A stretch of 64,000 nucleotides of DNA, from assembly GCA_004020645.1 (NCBI GenBank), contig SAQL01000002.1, positions 372,001-436,000 on the forward strand, read 5' to 3'. This DNA comes from Mesorhizobium sp. GTDB taxonomy: Bacteria; Pseudomonadota; Alphaproteobacteria; Rhizobiales; Rhizobiaceae. Of this stretch, positions 18,438 through 27,402 are shown in pieces. The notes beneath the pieces are model-generated. The model ran no database searches, was not told where the DNA came from, and worked only from the letters and a program-made list of their open reading frames with translations. Position 1 is the first letter of the stretch, and the number at the start of each line of letters is the position of its first letter. Position numbers and translations under genes: made by a program.

Positions 18438-19234
18438 AAGGGGTGACCGGCCCGTCGACGAGCCGTCAGTCCATATGCGCGGCGTGCTCATGATGTGGAA
18501 CTTCCGGCAGGAACAAAAACGTGTACACGAGGTTTCCAGGCGGCGCGGGCTTTCGTATGGAGAGACCCTGATCGCGGTGGGACGCGACTATCGATGTGGG
18601 GTTACATCGACCGAGCGTCTCGATAAAACGGGCGCCTGCCACCCTGAAACCTGAGGACCGAAGGGGTCTGCGTCGAGTTGTTCAGGCTTCGGTCAGGCCG
18701 CAACGCAGCCCGGTCCAAACCCAACCCTTACCGCATCTCCCATCAGACCAATCCTGTAATCTGCATTCCTCTCGCCGGCCTTCATTCTGGTTGTTACGTT
18801 TTCCGGCGGTCAATATGCCGCCCGTGAAGGCCGCGATCGGCAACGTCCAGATGCCGAAACGGTCGCCAAAGATGGTGATGACGGAAACCGCGCCGGCCGC
18901 GGCACCGGATGACAGGCCGAACAGGAACGGATCGGCGAGGTCGTTGCGCGTTAGCGTCTGCGGCAGGCAGACCAGTGCTCTGGTTTTTCCTGGATGCCCA
19001 ATTCGAGGACCTTCCAATGGGCCAGCATGGAAGAGGTCGGTCGCCAAAACATCGGAAAATTTTCAGAATCCGATCGGGATTTCAGCGCCCGAAAAGCCGA
19101 ATGAAAGCGTGCTGGTGAACGGGCCAATTGACCTATGTTTTCGCACCAAGGCGCCCGGCCCCGTCTCCAGTCAAGGATCATTACCGGCTGTCGCGCCCGT
19201 TCCGGCGCCGGCCGCAACATGGATAGGAGACAAC
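18438..19234. other. Decayed region upstream of the efflux operon
   Basis: About 800 bases without an intact gene. It contains the FecCD permease fragment at 18805-18972, and a short plus-strand reading frame near 18490-18654 (MMWNFRQEQKRVHEVSRR...) that I do not recognise. The promoter of the efflux operon should be near 19100-19230. The region reads like a scar of several deletions. Confidence 0.55.
18805..18972 (-). pseudogene. Fragment of a FecCD-type iron-siderophore permease
   Basis: Read leftward, this stretch encodes QTLTRNDLADPFLFGLSSG and AAAGAVSVITIFGDR, then LPIAAFTGGILTA. The pattern QxLxRNxLADPxLxGxSSGAAxGA is the signature of BtuC/FecCD permeases. About 55 residues remain of a normal 330 or so; sequence on both sides has no family resemblance. 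No neighbouring ATPase or binding protein is left, so a siderophore or cobalamin uptake locus was probably lost here. Confidence 0.75.
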
Positions 19235-20368
19235 ATGACTGCCGTATCCAACAGCAGGTTGAAACGTGGCCTCGTCGGCGTATCGATCGCGGCGCTCGCC
19301 TGCGCCGCCGCCGTCACCTGGTACGCTGCCAAGGGCGAGGCCGCGAGCGCAAAGCCGGATGTGCCGGAAGCGAAGTTGGTCAAGGCCGTGACGGTGAAGC
19401 CGGCGCCGCAGGCGGATAGCCGCCTCGCCATCGGCGAGATCCGCCCGCAGCGCGAAAGCGATCTCGGCTTCCGCTTGTCCGGCAAGCTCGTGCAGCGCAC
19501 GGCAGCAGTGGGCCAGATGGTCAGGAAAGGCGAAGTGCTCGCCCGCATCGAGGACCAGGACTATCGCAACCGCTTGCGCAGCGCCGAGGCCGATGTCGCG
19601 GCGGCGCAGGCCGTGCTGGTCGAGGCGAGTGCCGCAGAGGTCCGCCTCGGAGCGCTGCTCGCCAAAGGCTTCACGACGCGCGCCAGCTATGATGCGACGC
19701 TGAAGAACCTCCGCTCGGCGCAGGCCAAGCTGGACTCGGCAAAGATTGGCTTGGAGATGGCCAGGGATCAGCTCGCCTATACCGAACTGCACGCGGATTT
19801 CGACGGCGTGGTGACGGCGACCGGCGCTGAGGAAGGCCAGCTCGTCAATGTCGGGCAGATGGTCGTGCGCATCGCCGATCCGCAAGCCCGCGACGCCGTC
19901 TTCTCGATCGCCGAGGCAGCTTTCTCGAATGGCCGCAGGGCCGGGCATCGGCCGGAGATCATGGTCTCGCTGCTCAGCAACCCGACGATCTCGACATCCG
20001 GCGTCATCCGCGAGGTATCGCCGGTGGCCGATGCCGCCACCCGCACCTTCCAAGTGAAGGTTTCGCTGCGCAACGCCCCGGATGAAATGCGCTTTGGCAG
20101 CAGCGTAGCGGGCCGTGTCAACGAATCCAGCGCGCCTGTCGTGGTGCTGCCGGGAACTGCGCTGTTCGACAAGGACGGCAAGCCGGCCGTGTGGATTGTG
20201 AGCGCTTCGTCGGCCGTCGAGCTGAAGCCCGTCGTCATTGCCCGTTACGAGACCGAGCGGGTCGTCGTCAGCGGCGGCCTGGCCGAAGGCGACGTTGTCG
20301 TAACCGCCGGCATCAACCGGTTGCGCGAACACGAAAAGGTTCGCATCGCGGCAGGAGAAGCCAGATGA
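19235..20368 (+). CDS. RND efflux membrane-fusion (periplasmic adaptor) protein
   Basis: This 377-residue HlyD/AcrA-family adaptor joins an inner-membrane RND pump to an outer-membrane channel. It has one N-terminal membrane anchor (GLVGVSIAALACAAAVTWYAA, residues about 10-30), the lipoyl half-motifs (GFRLSGKLVQRTAAVGQMVRKGEVLARI and FDGVVTATGAEEGQLVNVGQ) around an alpha-hairpin, then beta-barrel and membrane-proximal domains. The start at 19235 follows GGAGA. The stop overlaps the next start as ATGA, so the monooxygenase gene is translationally coupled. Confidence 0.93.
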   Translation: MTAVSNSRLKRGLVGVSIAALACAAAVTWYAAKGEAASAKPDVPEAKLVKAVTVKPAPQADSRLAIGEIRPQRESDLGFRLSGKLVQRTAAVGQMVRKGEVLARIEDQDYRNRLRSAEADVAAAQAVLVEASAAEVRLGALLAKGFTTRASYDATLKNLRSAQAKLDSAKIGLEMARDQLAYTELHADFDGVVTATGAEEGQLVNVGQMVVRIADPQARDAVFSIAEAAFSNGRRAGHRPEIMVSLLSNPTISTSGVIREVSPVADAATRTFQVKVSLRNAPDEMRFGSSVAGRVNESSAPVVVLPGTALFDKDGKPAVWIVSASSAVELKPVVIARYETERVVVSGGLAEGDVVVTAGINRLREHEKVRIAAGEAR

Positions 20369-21939
20369 GCCCGTCACAAACGAAAGTCCTGATCGCCGGC
20401 GCCGGACCAACCGGGCTGACGCTTGCCCTCTGGCTCACCCGTCTCGGCGTGCCGGTCCGCATCTTCGACAAGGCCGCAGGTCCGGGCGAGACATCGCGCG
20501 CGCTCGCCGTCCAGGCCCGCACGCTCGAGTTCCACCGCCAGATCGGCATCGTCGAGGACGTGCTTGCCGCCGGCGTGCGGCTGGAGCAACTCACTTTGCG
20601 CACGCCGGCCGGCATTGCTGCAAAGCTGCCGCTCTCTGACTTCGGCCGCGGCATCAGCCCGTACTCCTTCGCATTCGCGCTGCCGCAAGACATTCACGAG
20701 CGCATCCTGATCACGCATCTCGAGCGGACCGGGGTTCGAGTCGAGCGCAACACCGAGCTGGTCGCCTTCGAGGACAGGACCAGTTCGGTTGTCGCTACAT
20801 TGCGCAATGGCGGTGCGACCGAGACTGTCTGTGCCGCCTATCTCGTCGGTTGCGACGGCGCACGCAGCGCCGTGCGGCATGGGCTAAATATCGGCTTCCC
20901 GGGTGGCACCTACGAACAGGCCTTCTACGTCGCCGACGTGACAGGCAGCGGCGCGGTCACCCGCAACGGCATGGACACCACGGTCAGCGCTTACGGTTTC
21001 GCGATCGCCATGCCGGTCAGGCAATCCGGTTCACTGCGTCTGATCGGCATCGTGCCGAAGGCGCATGAAGCCGACGAGACGATCACCTTCGAGGCAATTC
21101 GCGCCGATGTCGAGCGCGACACCGGCATCAAGGTCAACGAAGTCAACTGGTTCTCGACCTACCGCGTCCACCACCGCGTTGCCGAACGCTTCCGCGTCGG
21201 CCGCGTGTTCCTCTGCGGCGATGCCGGCCACATCCACAGCCCGGCCGGCGGCCAGGGCATGAACACCGGCATGGGCGATGCGGTCAACCTGGGCTGGAAG
21301 CTCGCTGCCGTGGTTCAAGGCCGTGCTGATCAGCGCCTGCTCGACAGCTACGAGCCGGAACGCATCGCCTTTGCCCGGAAGTTGATCGAGAGCACCGACA
21401 CGGCGTTCCGCTTCATCACCAGCCGCTCGCGCCTGGTCGGCCTGTTTCGCCGCTATCTGATGCCAAAGATCCTGAAAGTCCTGTTGCACACGTCGTTCGG
21501 CTCGCGCGCCTTCTTCGGCCTGATATCGCAGGCCGCGATCCAGTACCGCTCCGGGCCGATCAGTTCCGGCACCGCCGGGAAAATCAGCGGCGGCGACCGC
21601 CTGCCCTATGTCCTTACCGCCGGCGGCAACAATTTCGAGCCGCTGCGCTCGCTGGACTGGCAGGTGCATGTCTATGGCGAGGCGAATGCCGAGTTCCGGG
21701 CGATGCTGGCCCCGACCGGCATACCGATCCACAGCTTCGCCTGGTCCGACATGGCCAAGGCAGCGGGCCTGCATCGCGACGGTGCCTATCTGGTGCGGCC
21801 CGACGGCCATGTCGCGCTGGCCTCGCCGGTGCAGGAGGCAGCAGCGTTCCAGCGCTATCTCGCGGCGCTCTCGCTCCGGCCAAGGCTGGCCGAGCGCGCG
21901 CCCTACCGGGTTGCAGGCACCATGCACAGCCTGGCCTGA
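20365..21939 (+). CDS. FAD-dependent monooxygenase, PHBH family
   Basis: The 524-residue product has all three class A flavin hydroxylase motifs: GAGPTGLTLALWL (dinucleotide binding, residue about 9), the DG motif YLVGCDGARSAVR (about residue 160) and GDAGHIHSPAGGQGMNTG (about residue 286), plus a C-terminal extension like the thioredoxin-fold tail of aromatic polyketide or rifampicin hydroxylases. It would hydroxylate an aromatic compound with NAD(P)H and oxygen. It overlaps the adaptor gene by four bases and precedes the RND pump, suggesting a drug- or phenol-modifying step tied to export (inference). Confidence 0.88.
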   Translation: MSPSQTKVLIAGAGPTGLTLALWLTRLGVPVRIFDKAAGPGETSRALAVQARTLEFHRQIGIVEDVLAAGVRLEQLTLRTPAGIAAKLPLSDFGRGISPYSFAFALPQDIHERILITHLERTGVRVERNTELVAFEDRTSSVVATLRNGGATETVCAAYLVGCDGARSAVRHGLNIGFPGGTYEQAFYVADVTGSGAVTRNGMDTTVSAYGFAIAMPVRQSGSLRLIGIVPKAHEADETITFEAIRADVERDTGIKVNEVNWFSTYRVHHRVAERFRVGRVFLCGDAGHIHSPAGGQGMNTGMGDAVNLGWKLAAVVQGRADQRLLDSYEPERIAFARKLIESTDTAFRFITSRSRLVGLFRRYLMPKILKVLLHTSFGSRAFFGLISQAAIQYRSGPISSGTAGKISGGDRLPYVLTAGGNNFEPLRSLDWQVHVYGEANAEFRAMLAPTGIPIHSFAWSDMAKAAGLHRDGAYLVRPDGHVALASPVQEAAAFQRYLAALSLRPRLAERAPYRVAGTMHSLA

Positions 21940-21944
21940 CAGTT

Positions 21945-21970
21945 GCTGCGCCCACCGATCGGGGCGCAGC
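21945..21970 (+). promoter_or_regulatory. Intra-operon hairpin between monooxygenase and RND genes
   Basis: GCTGCGCCC and GGGCGCAGC form a perfect nine-pair stem with an eight-base loop in the 113-base gap between two operon genes. No U-run follows, so it is more likely a processing or stability element than a terminator. Confidence 0.5.
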
Positions 21971-22052
21971 ACCAACAGACCTTCAACAGCACAACGTAGC
22001 CGGCGTCGGCCGGCCGCGCGCCAGACGGCGCGCGCCATCAAGGAGTTGCATC

Positions 22053-25000
22053 ATGACCAGCTTCAACCTTTCCGAATGGGCGCTTCGCCACAAGAGCTTC
22101 GTCATCTACCTGATGATCGCGGCCGCGCTCGCCGGTATGTTCGCCTATACGGGCCTCGGCCGCGAAGAGGACCCGCCCTTCACCATTAAGACCATGGTGG
22201 TCAAGACTTTATGGCCGGGCGCCACGACCAGCGATACGGTCGAACAGATCACCGATCGCATCGAGAAGAAGCTCGAGGAGCTTCCCAATCTCGACTACGT
22301 CAAGAGCTACACCAAGCCTGGCGAATCCGTGGTCTTCGTCAACCTGAAGGACACGGTGGCGGCCGATCAGGTGCAGCCGCTCTGGTACCAGGTGCGCAAG
22401 AAGCTCGACGATATCAAGTCGACGATGCCTTCCAACGTCCAGGGTCCCTTCTACAATGATGAGTTCGGCGACACCTATTCGCTGATCTACGCGCTCACCT
22501 CCGACGGCATCAGCCATCGTGAGCTGAAGGACCTGGCCAGCAGCCTGCGCGCCGGGCTGCTGACGGTGCCCGACGTCGCCAAGGTCGACCTGATCGGCCA
22601 GCAGGACGAGAAGATCTATCTCGAATTCTCGACGCAGAAGGTCGCCGCACTCGGGCTCGACGTCGGCACGCTGTCGCAGGCGCTGCAGGCGCAGAACGCG
22701 CTGACCCCGAGCGGCACGGTCGATGCCGGCCCCGAGCGCATCGCCATCCGGGTCTCGGGCAGCTTCACCTCCGAGGACAGCCTGAGGGCGATCAACTTCT
22801 ATGCCAACGGCCACTATTTCAGCCTGGGTGATATTGCCGAGGTCAAGCGCGCCTATTCCGACCCGCCACAGCCAATGTTCCGCTTTAACGGCAAGCCGGC
22901 TCTCGGCATCGCCATCGCGATGACATCAGGCGGCGATGCGCTGGCGCTCGGCGAGAACGTCAAGAAGAAGGTGCACGAGATGGCGGCCGAACTGCCTGTC
23001 GGCGTCGAGCTCGGCCTGGTCGCCGACCAGTCGCATGTGGTCGAAGAATCCGTCGGCGAGTTCACCAAGAGCCTCGGCGAAGCCATCGCCATCGTGCTCG
23101 GCGTCAGCTTCCTGGCGCTCGGCTGGCGTCCGGGCATCGTGGTGGCCGTCGCCATCCCACTGGTGCTGGCTATCACCTTCGTCACCATGGAGTATTTCGG
23201 CATCTCGCTGCAGCGCATCTCGCTCGGCGCGCTGATCATCGCTCTCGGCCTTCTGGTCGACGACGCCATGATCGCGGTCGAGATGATGATTTCCAAAATG
23301 GAGGAAGGCTACGACCGGATCTCGGCCGCCACCTATGCCTACACCTCGACCGCTTTCCCGATGCTCACGGGCACGCTGGTGACGATTGCCGGCTTCGTGC
23401 CGGTCGGCTTCGCCAAGAGCGGCGCCGGCGAATACTGCTTCTCGCTGTTCGCGGTCGTTGGCATAGCGCTGGTCGTTTCCTGGGTCGTCGCGGTGCTGTT
23501 CACGCCGCTGACCGGCGTCGTCCTGCTGCCTGAGCGCATCAAGGGCCATGGCAGCCACGAGCCCTCGCGCCTGGCGCGCGGCTTCCAGGCGCTGCTCGAA
23601 ATGGCAATGCGGGCGAAGTGGCTAGTGCTGTCGGCGACCGCCGGGCTGTTCGCGCTCTCGGTCGTGGCCATGGGCTTTGTCGGTCAGGAGTTCTTCCCGA
23701 AATCCGACCGGCCCGAAATCATGGTCGATCTCACCTTGCCGCAGACGGCGTCGATCAAGGCGACCGACGAGGTGGTGGGCCGCGTCGAGAAGCTGCTCGC
23801 CGCCGATCCCGACATCGAGCACTGGAGCTTCTATGTCGGCCAGGGCGCGGTCCGCTTTTACCTGCCGCTCGATGCGCAGCTCGCTAACGACTTCTTCGCC
23901 CAGGCGGTGGTCGTGACCAAGGGCCACGCCGTGCGCCAGGCCGTGATCGATCGGCTGGAAAAGTCGCTCTCCAGCGGCTTCGACAACGTCATGACCCGTG
24001 TCACGCCGCTCGAACTCGGACCGCCAGTCGGCTGGCCGTTGAAGTTCCGCGTCAGCGGGCCGGATCCGGACAAGACGCGCAGCCTGGCACAGCAGTTCGC
24101 ACAGGTGCTGGGCAGCAATGGTGCCGTGCGCAATATCAACTACGACTGGAACGAGCCTGCCAAGGTCATCAAGGTCGAGGTCGACCAGGACAGGGCGCGC
24201 GCGCTGGGCATCTCCTCGCAGCAGCTTGCCGACACGATTAATTCGATCCTGTCGGGGTCGAAGATCACACAGATGCGCGACGAGACCTATCTGGTCGACA
24301 TCGTGGCTCGTGCCGTGCAATCGGAACGCGCCGACATCGACACGCTGCGCACGCTGACGGTCAGCGCGTCGGGCGGGCGCCGCGTGCCGCTCGACCAGGT
24401 CGCCTCGCTGTCCTACCAGACCGAGGCGCCGCTGATCTGGCGCCGAGGCCGTCTGCCGACAGTGACCGTGCAGGCCGACGTCGTGCCGGGCGCCGATCCC
24501 GCCTCCGTGGTGCACAAGCTCGACAGCGCGATCGCTGCGTTCAAGACGGAACTGCCGGCCCGCTACAGCGTCGAACAAGGCGGCGTCATGGAGGACAGCG
24601 CCAAAGCGCAAGCGAGCATCTTCGTCGTCTTCCCGCTGATGCTGTTCATCATGACCACCGTGCTGATGATCCAGCTGATGAGCTTCCAGCGCCTGGTGCT
24701 GGTGCTGCTCACCGCTCCGCTGGCGCTGATCGGCGTTGCCGGCGCGCTGCTGATGTCGGGATCACCGATGGGCTTCGTCGCCATTCTCGGCGTCATGTCG
24801 CTGATCGGCATGGTGATCCGCAACTCGGTCATCCTGATCACGCAGATCGACCAGCACATCGCCTCCGGCGAGGAGCCGTGGTCGGCGGTGATCAGCGCCA
24901 CCGCGCATCGGCTGCGGCCGATCCTGCTGACGGCGGCGGCGGCCATCCTCGGCATGATTCCGATCGCGCCGACGGTGTTCTGGGGCCCGATGGCCTATGC

Positions 25001-25181
25001 GGTGATGGGCGGCCTGATGGTGGCGACGGTGCTGACGCTGATCTTCCTGCCGACCCTCTACGTCGCGTGGTTCGGCATCAAGGCACCGGCAGGGGACGCG
25101 GCGCCGGCGAGCCGAGCTCTGCCGGACACCACGCCCTGGTCCGGCGACGCCGTCCCAGAGCTTCCGGGTGCGCCGGCCTGA
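22053..25181 (+). CDS. RND-family efflux permease (AcrB-like)
   Basis: This 1042-residue inner-membrane pump exports hydrophobic compounds by proton exchange. It has the family topology: one N-terminal helix, a large periplasmic loop, helices 2-7, a second loop (from about residue 555) and helices 8-12. The proton-relay pair is visible in helix 4 (GLLVDDAMIAVEMM). It works with the adaptor encoded two genes upstream. No outer-membrane channel gene is present in the window, so a TolC-like protein must be encoded elsewhere. Start ATG 22053 follows AAGGAG. Confidence 0.95.
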   Translation: MTSFNLSEWALRHKSFVIYLMIAAALAGMFAYTGLGREEDPPFTIKTMVVKTLWPGATTSDTVEQITDRIEKKLEELPNLDYVKSYTKPGESVVFVNLKDTVAADQVQPLWYQVRKKLDDIKSTMPSNVQGPFYNDEFGDTYSLIYALTSDGISHRELKDLASSLRAGLLTVPDVAKVDLIGQQDEKIYLEFSTQKVAALGLDVGTLSQALQAQNALTPSGTVDAGPERIAIRVSGSFTSEDSLRAINFYANGHYFSLGDIAEVKRAYSDPPQPMFRFNGKPALGIAIAMTSGGDALALGENVKKKVHEMAAELPVGVELGLVADQSHVVEESVGEFTKSLGEAIAIVLGVSFLALGWRPGIVVAVAIPLVLAITFVTMEYFGISLQRISLGALIIALGLLVDDAMIAVEMMISKMEEGYDRISAATYAYTSTAFPMLTGTLVTIAGFVPVGFAKSGAGEYCFSLFAVVGIALVVSWVVAVLFTPLTGVVLLPERIKGHGSHEPSRLARGFQALLEMAMRAKWLVLSATAGLFALSVVAMGFVGQEFFPKSDRPEIMVDLTLPQTASIKATDEVVGRVEKLLAADPDIEHWSFYVGQGAVRFYLPLDAQLANDFFAQAVVVTKGHAVRQAVIDRLEKSLSSGFDNVMTRVTPLELGPPVGWPLKFRVSGPDPDKTRSLAQQFAQVLGSNGAVRNINYDWNEPAKVIKVEVDQDRARALGISSQQLADTINSILSGSKITQMRDETYLVDIVARAVQSERADIDTLRTLTVSASGGRRVPLDQVASLSYQTEAPLIWRRGRLPTVTVQADVVPGADPASVVHKLDSAIAAFKTELPARYSVEQGGVMEDSAKAQASIFVVFPLMLFIMTTVLMIQLMSFQRLVLVLLTAPLALIGVAGALLMSGSPMGFVAILGVMSLIGMVIRNSVILITQIDQHIASGEEPWSAVISATAHRLRPILLTAAAAILGMIPIAPTVFWGPMAYAVMGGLMVATVLTLIFLPTLYVAWFGIKAPAGDAAPASRALPDTTPWSGDAVPELPGAPA

Positions 25182-25278
25182 CCGGCGCATCCCGCGAGAA
25201 CCCGAGCCCGGCCGGGGCAATGCGCGGCGCCGGTCACCAGCAATGCAACCCAACGATACCCGCAAAGGAGAAACGAGA

Positions 25279-25635
25279 ATGACCAGACATGCCGATGCGT
25301 TCAGCGGCGAGCGGCCCGGTGCCGCCGCCCCTTCCCGCCGCCAGGCGATCCAGTCGATCAGTATCGCCGCGATCGGTCTGGCGGTCGCCGCTGCCGACCT
25401 TGCCGGCCTTGCCCCGCTTTCCGTCGTCGGCGAGGCGCAGGCCCGCGTCGGCCAGCCGTTGACGCCCGGCAGCGTCGCCGGCGTGACGCGGCGCACGACA
25501 CGACGTGTGCTTCGGCACACCGCCGTTTACGTCGCCACCTTGCCTCCAGGCTGTGTGCGCACCAATGTCGACGGCTTCACCGTCTGGCGGTGCGGCACCA
25601 CCTATACCGGTCCTATCATGGTCGTTACGTCGTAG
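25279..25635 (+). CDS. Small exported protein of unknown function
   Basis: The 118-residue product has a twin-Arg-like n-region (SRRQAIQSISIAAIGLAVAAA, residues about 15-35) and a small mature part with two Cys (GCVRTNVDGFTVWRCGTTY) that could form a disulfide. Similar short C-x-VDG-x-W-C proteins occur in rhizobia without a known role. The start follows GGAG within AAAGGAGAAACGAGA. It lies 97 bases after the RND gene and may be the last operon gene. Confidence 0.65.
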   Translation: MTRHADAFSGERPGAAAPSRRQAIQSISIAAIGLAVAAADLAGLAPLSVVGEAQARVGQPLTPGSVAGVTRRTTRRVLRHTAVYVATLPPGCVRTNVDGFTVWRCGTTYTGPIMVVTS

Positions 25636-25676
25636 TCCGTGTCGACTGAACGCAGCACCGATGGACGCAATTCGCG

Positions 25677-25708
25677 GCAGGCGCCGCCCGCCTCATAGCG
25701 GCGCCTGC
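25677..25708. terminator. Inverted repeat between convergent genes
   Basis: GCAGGCGCCG and CGGCGCCTGC form a ten-pair stem with a twelve-base loop that overlaps the last codons of the minus-strand regulator. It may end transcription from both sides; no clear U-run is seen. Confidence 0.45.
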
Positions 25709-27201
25709 TGCCCGAGGGCAAGCATGACGCCTTCGGCGAGATGGTCCGCGTCGGCCTGGTTCTCGAACGGGACGCCGCGCAGCGCATAGTCGACCGGCGA
25801 AAACGGATCGCCCTCGTCAATGAGGGTGATCTGCCGCCTCGCCTGCTCCATATCGCCAAGCTGCGCGTAGCAGGCGGCCAGCCTTGTCCTGATCCATGGC
25901 GCCGGGCGCGTGGCCAATTCCAACGCCTCGGCGGCCGGCCGATACTCTCCCATCATGTAGAGCGCCAGCGCGCGGTCGAACTGGTACCAGTGCGGATGCA
26001 AGGGGTCGACGCGGATGGCGCGTGCCAGCCAGGTCAGCGCGTCGAGCGGGCGCCCACGCATGGTCAAGAGCATGCCCATCTGCTCGATGCTGTCGGCGTC
26101 ATAAGGGTTGAGCTGCAGCGCGATGCGCATGTGGTGTTCCGCCGCCTCATGTTCGCGCATATAGAGTCGCACCAGCGACTGCACCCTGTGGCCGGTCGCC
26201 TGGTCCGGTGACAGCGAAAGACCCTTGTCGGCAAGGTCGCGGGCGTTTTCCAACACCGCGTCGCTGGCGCGTCCGAATTCTCCATCCAATGCGCGAGCCA
26301 AAGCGAGGTAGGTGTAGGCAAGACCATAGGTCGGGTCTTTGGCGATGGCTGCCCCGAACAACGCCTCGGCGCCTCGCTGGTCGGTCTGGGCAGGATCGCG
26401 CAACAGCGCGAAGCCGCGCAGCGCCAGCTCATAGGCGGCGAGGCTGGTGATAGGCTTGCGCGAAGCCTGCTCCAGACCAGCATTGGTGACCCGCGTGACC
26501 AGCCGGCTGACGATCTGCTCGACGATCTCCCGCTCGATCGCGAACAGGCCCGTACCGCGCGACTGGTAGCGGTCGCCCCAGAGCTGGCTGGCGCTCGCGG
26601 TATCGACCAGATTTACGGCCGCCACCACCTGTTCGCCCTGACGGCGCACCGAGCCTTCGACGAGGAAGTCCGCGCCGATGCGCGAACGGATCTGCGGCCA
26701 CTCCGTGCGCGCGAAAGAGGCGAAGGAAAAGCTCGAATTGCGCGCCAGGACGGTGACCGTTCCGAAGCGTGCCAGCCCGTTGATGATATCCTCGGCGAAG
26801 CCATCGACAATCGCCTCGTCCGCCGGATCGCCGCTCTCATTGCGGAAGCGCAGCACCGCCACAATCGGTTGAGCGCCGATCTCTGGCGATTGTTCGGCTT
26901 CGGCCGCCAGCATGTAGCCGCGTTTGGAGACGGTGCGAACCATATCCTCGCCGATCGCCTTGCGGATCTCGCGGATCGATTGCGTCAGCGAATCCTCGGT
27001 GACGAAAATGCCGGGCCAAGCAACTTCCATCAGCTCTGATTTCGGCACGATGCGGCCCATGTTGCGGGCGAGATGTGTCAGCAGGGTATAGGCTTTGGGG
27101 CGAAGGAATAGCGGCTCATCGGGGCCGCGTAGTGTCCCCCTGGCCAGATCCAGAGTGAATCCGCCAAATCGAAAGATCTGATCGGCAGTCGCGATCGCCA
27201 C
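25693..27201 (-). CDS. Winged-helix transcriptional regulator with TolB-like and TPR domains
   Basis: The 502-residue product begins with an OmpR/CadC-type winged helix (FRFGGFTLDLARGTLRGPDEPLFLRPKAYTLLTHLARN, to about residue 100), without a receiver domain. A FlgO/TolB-N-like segment follows (VAVLRFRNESGDPADEAIVDGFAEDIINGLARF...ADFLVEGSVR), then TPR-like repeats to the end. Such proteins are common in rhizobia, sometimes fused to adenylate cyclase. The start is a GTG at 27201, chosen because GGGAGG lies seven bases upstream; the ORF extends to 27294 with no ribosome site. Targets unknown. Confidence 0.82.
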   Translation of the reverse strand: MAIATADQIFRFGGFTLDLARGTLRGPDEPLFLRPKAYTLLTHLARNMGRIVPKSELMEVAWPGIFVTEDSLTQSIREIRKAIGEDMVRTVSKRGYMLAAEAEQSPEIGAQPIVAVLRFRNESGDPADEAIVDGFAEDIINGLARFGTVTVLARNSSFSFASFARTEWPQIRSRIGADFLVEGSVRRQGEQVVAAVNLVDTASASQLWGDRYQSRGTGLFAIEREIVEQIVSRLVTRVTNAGLEQASRKPITSLAAYELALRGFALLRDPAQTDQRGAEALFGAAIAKDPTYGLAYTYLALARALDGEFGRASDAVLENARDLADKGLSLSPDQATGHRVQSLVRLYMREHEAAEHHMRIALQLNPYDADSIEQMGMLLTMRGRPLDALTWLARAIRVDPLHPHWYQFDRALALYMMGEYRPAAEALELATRPAPWIRTRLAACYAQLGDMEQARRQITLIDEGDPFSPVDYALRGVPFENQADADHLAEGVMLALGQQAPL

Positions 27202-27402
27202 TGGGATGCCTCCCTGACGAGCGTCATTGACATACCGTATGCGCGTCACGTCAAGAGCCGTGTTAGGGCGAGCAGGAATTTGCGCGGGGCGCAATTTCGA
27301 TCAAACTGGCGATGCCACGAGACGGCACCATCCTCGTGCCAAATGCGAGGCCGTGCCAATGAGGGCATGTCGGATACCAGGACTGCCAATGCGAGGAGCG
27401 AT

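Noticed and set aside
18490-18654. Short plus-strand frame MMWNFRQEQ... after the CAP gene
   Set aside because: No ribosome site, no recognised family and it lies in a decayed region; only mentioned within that region.
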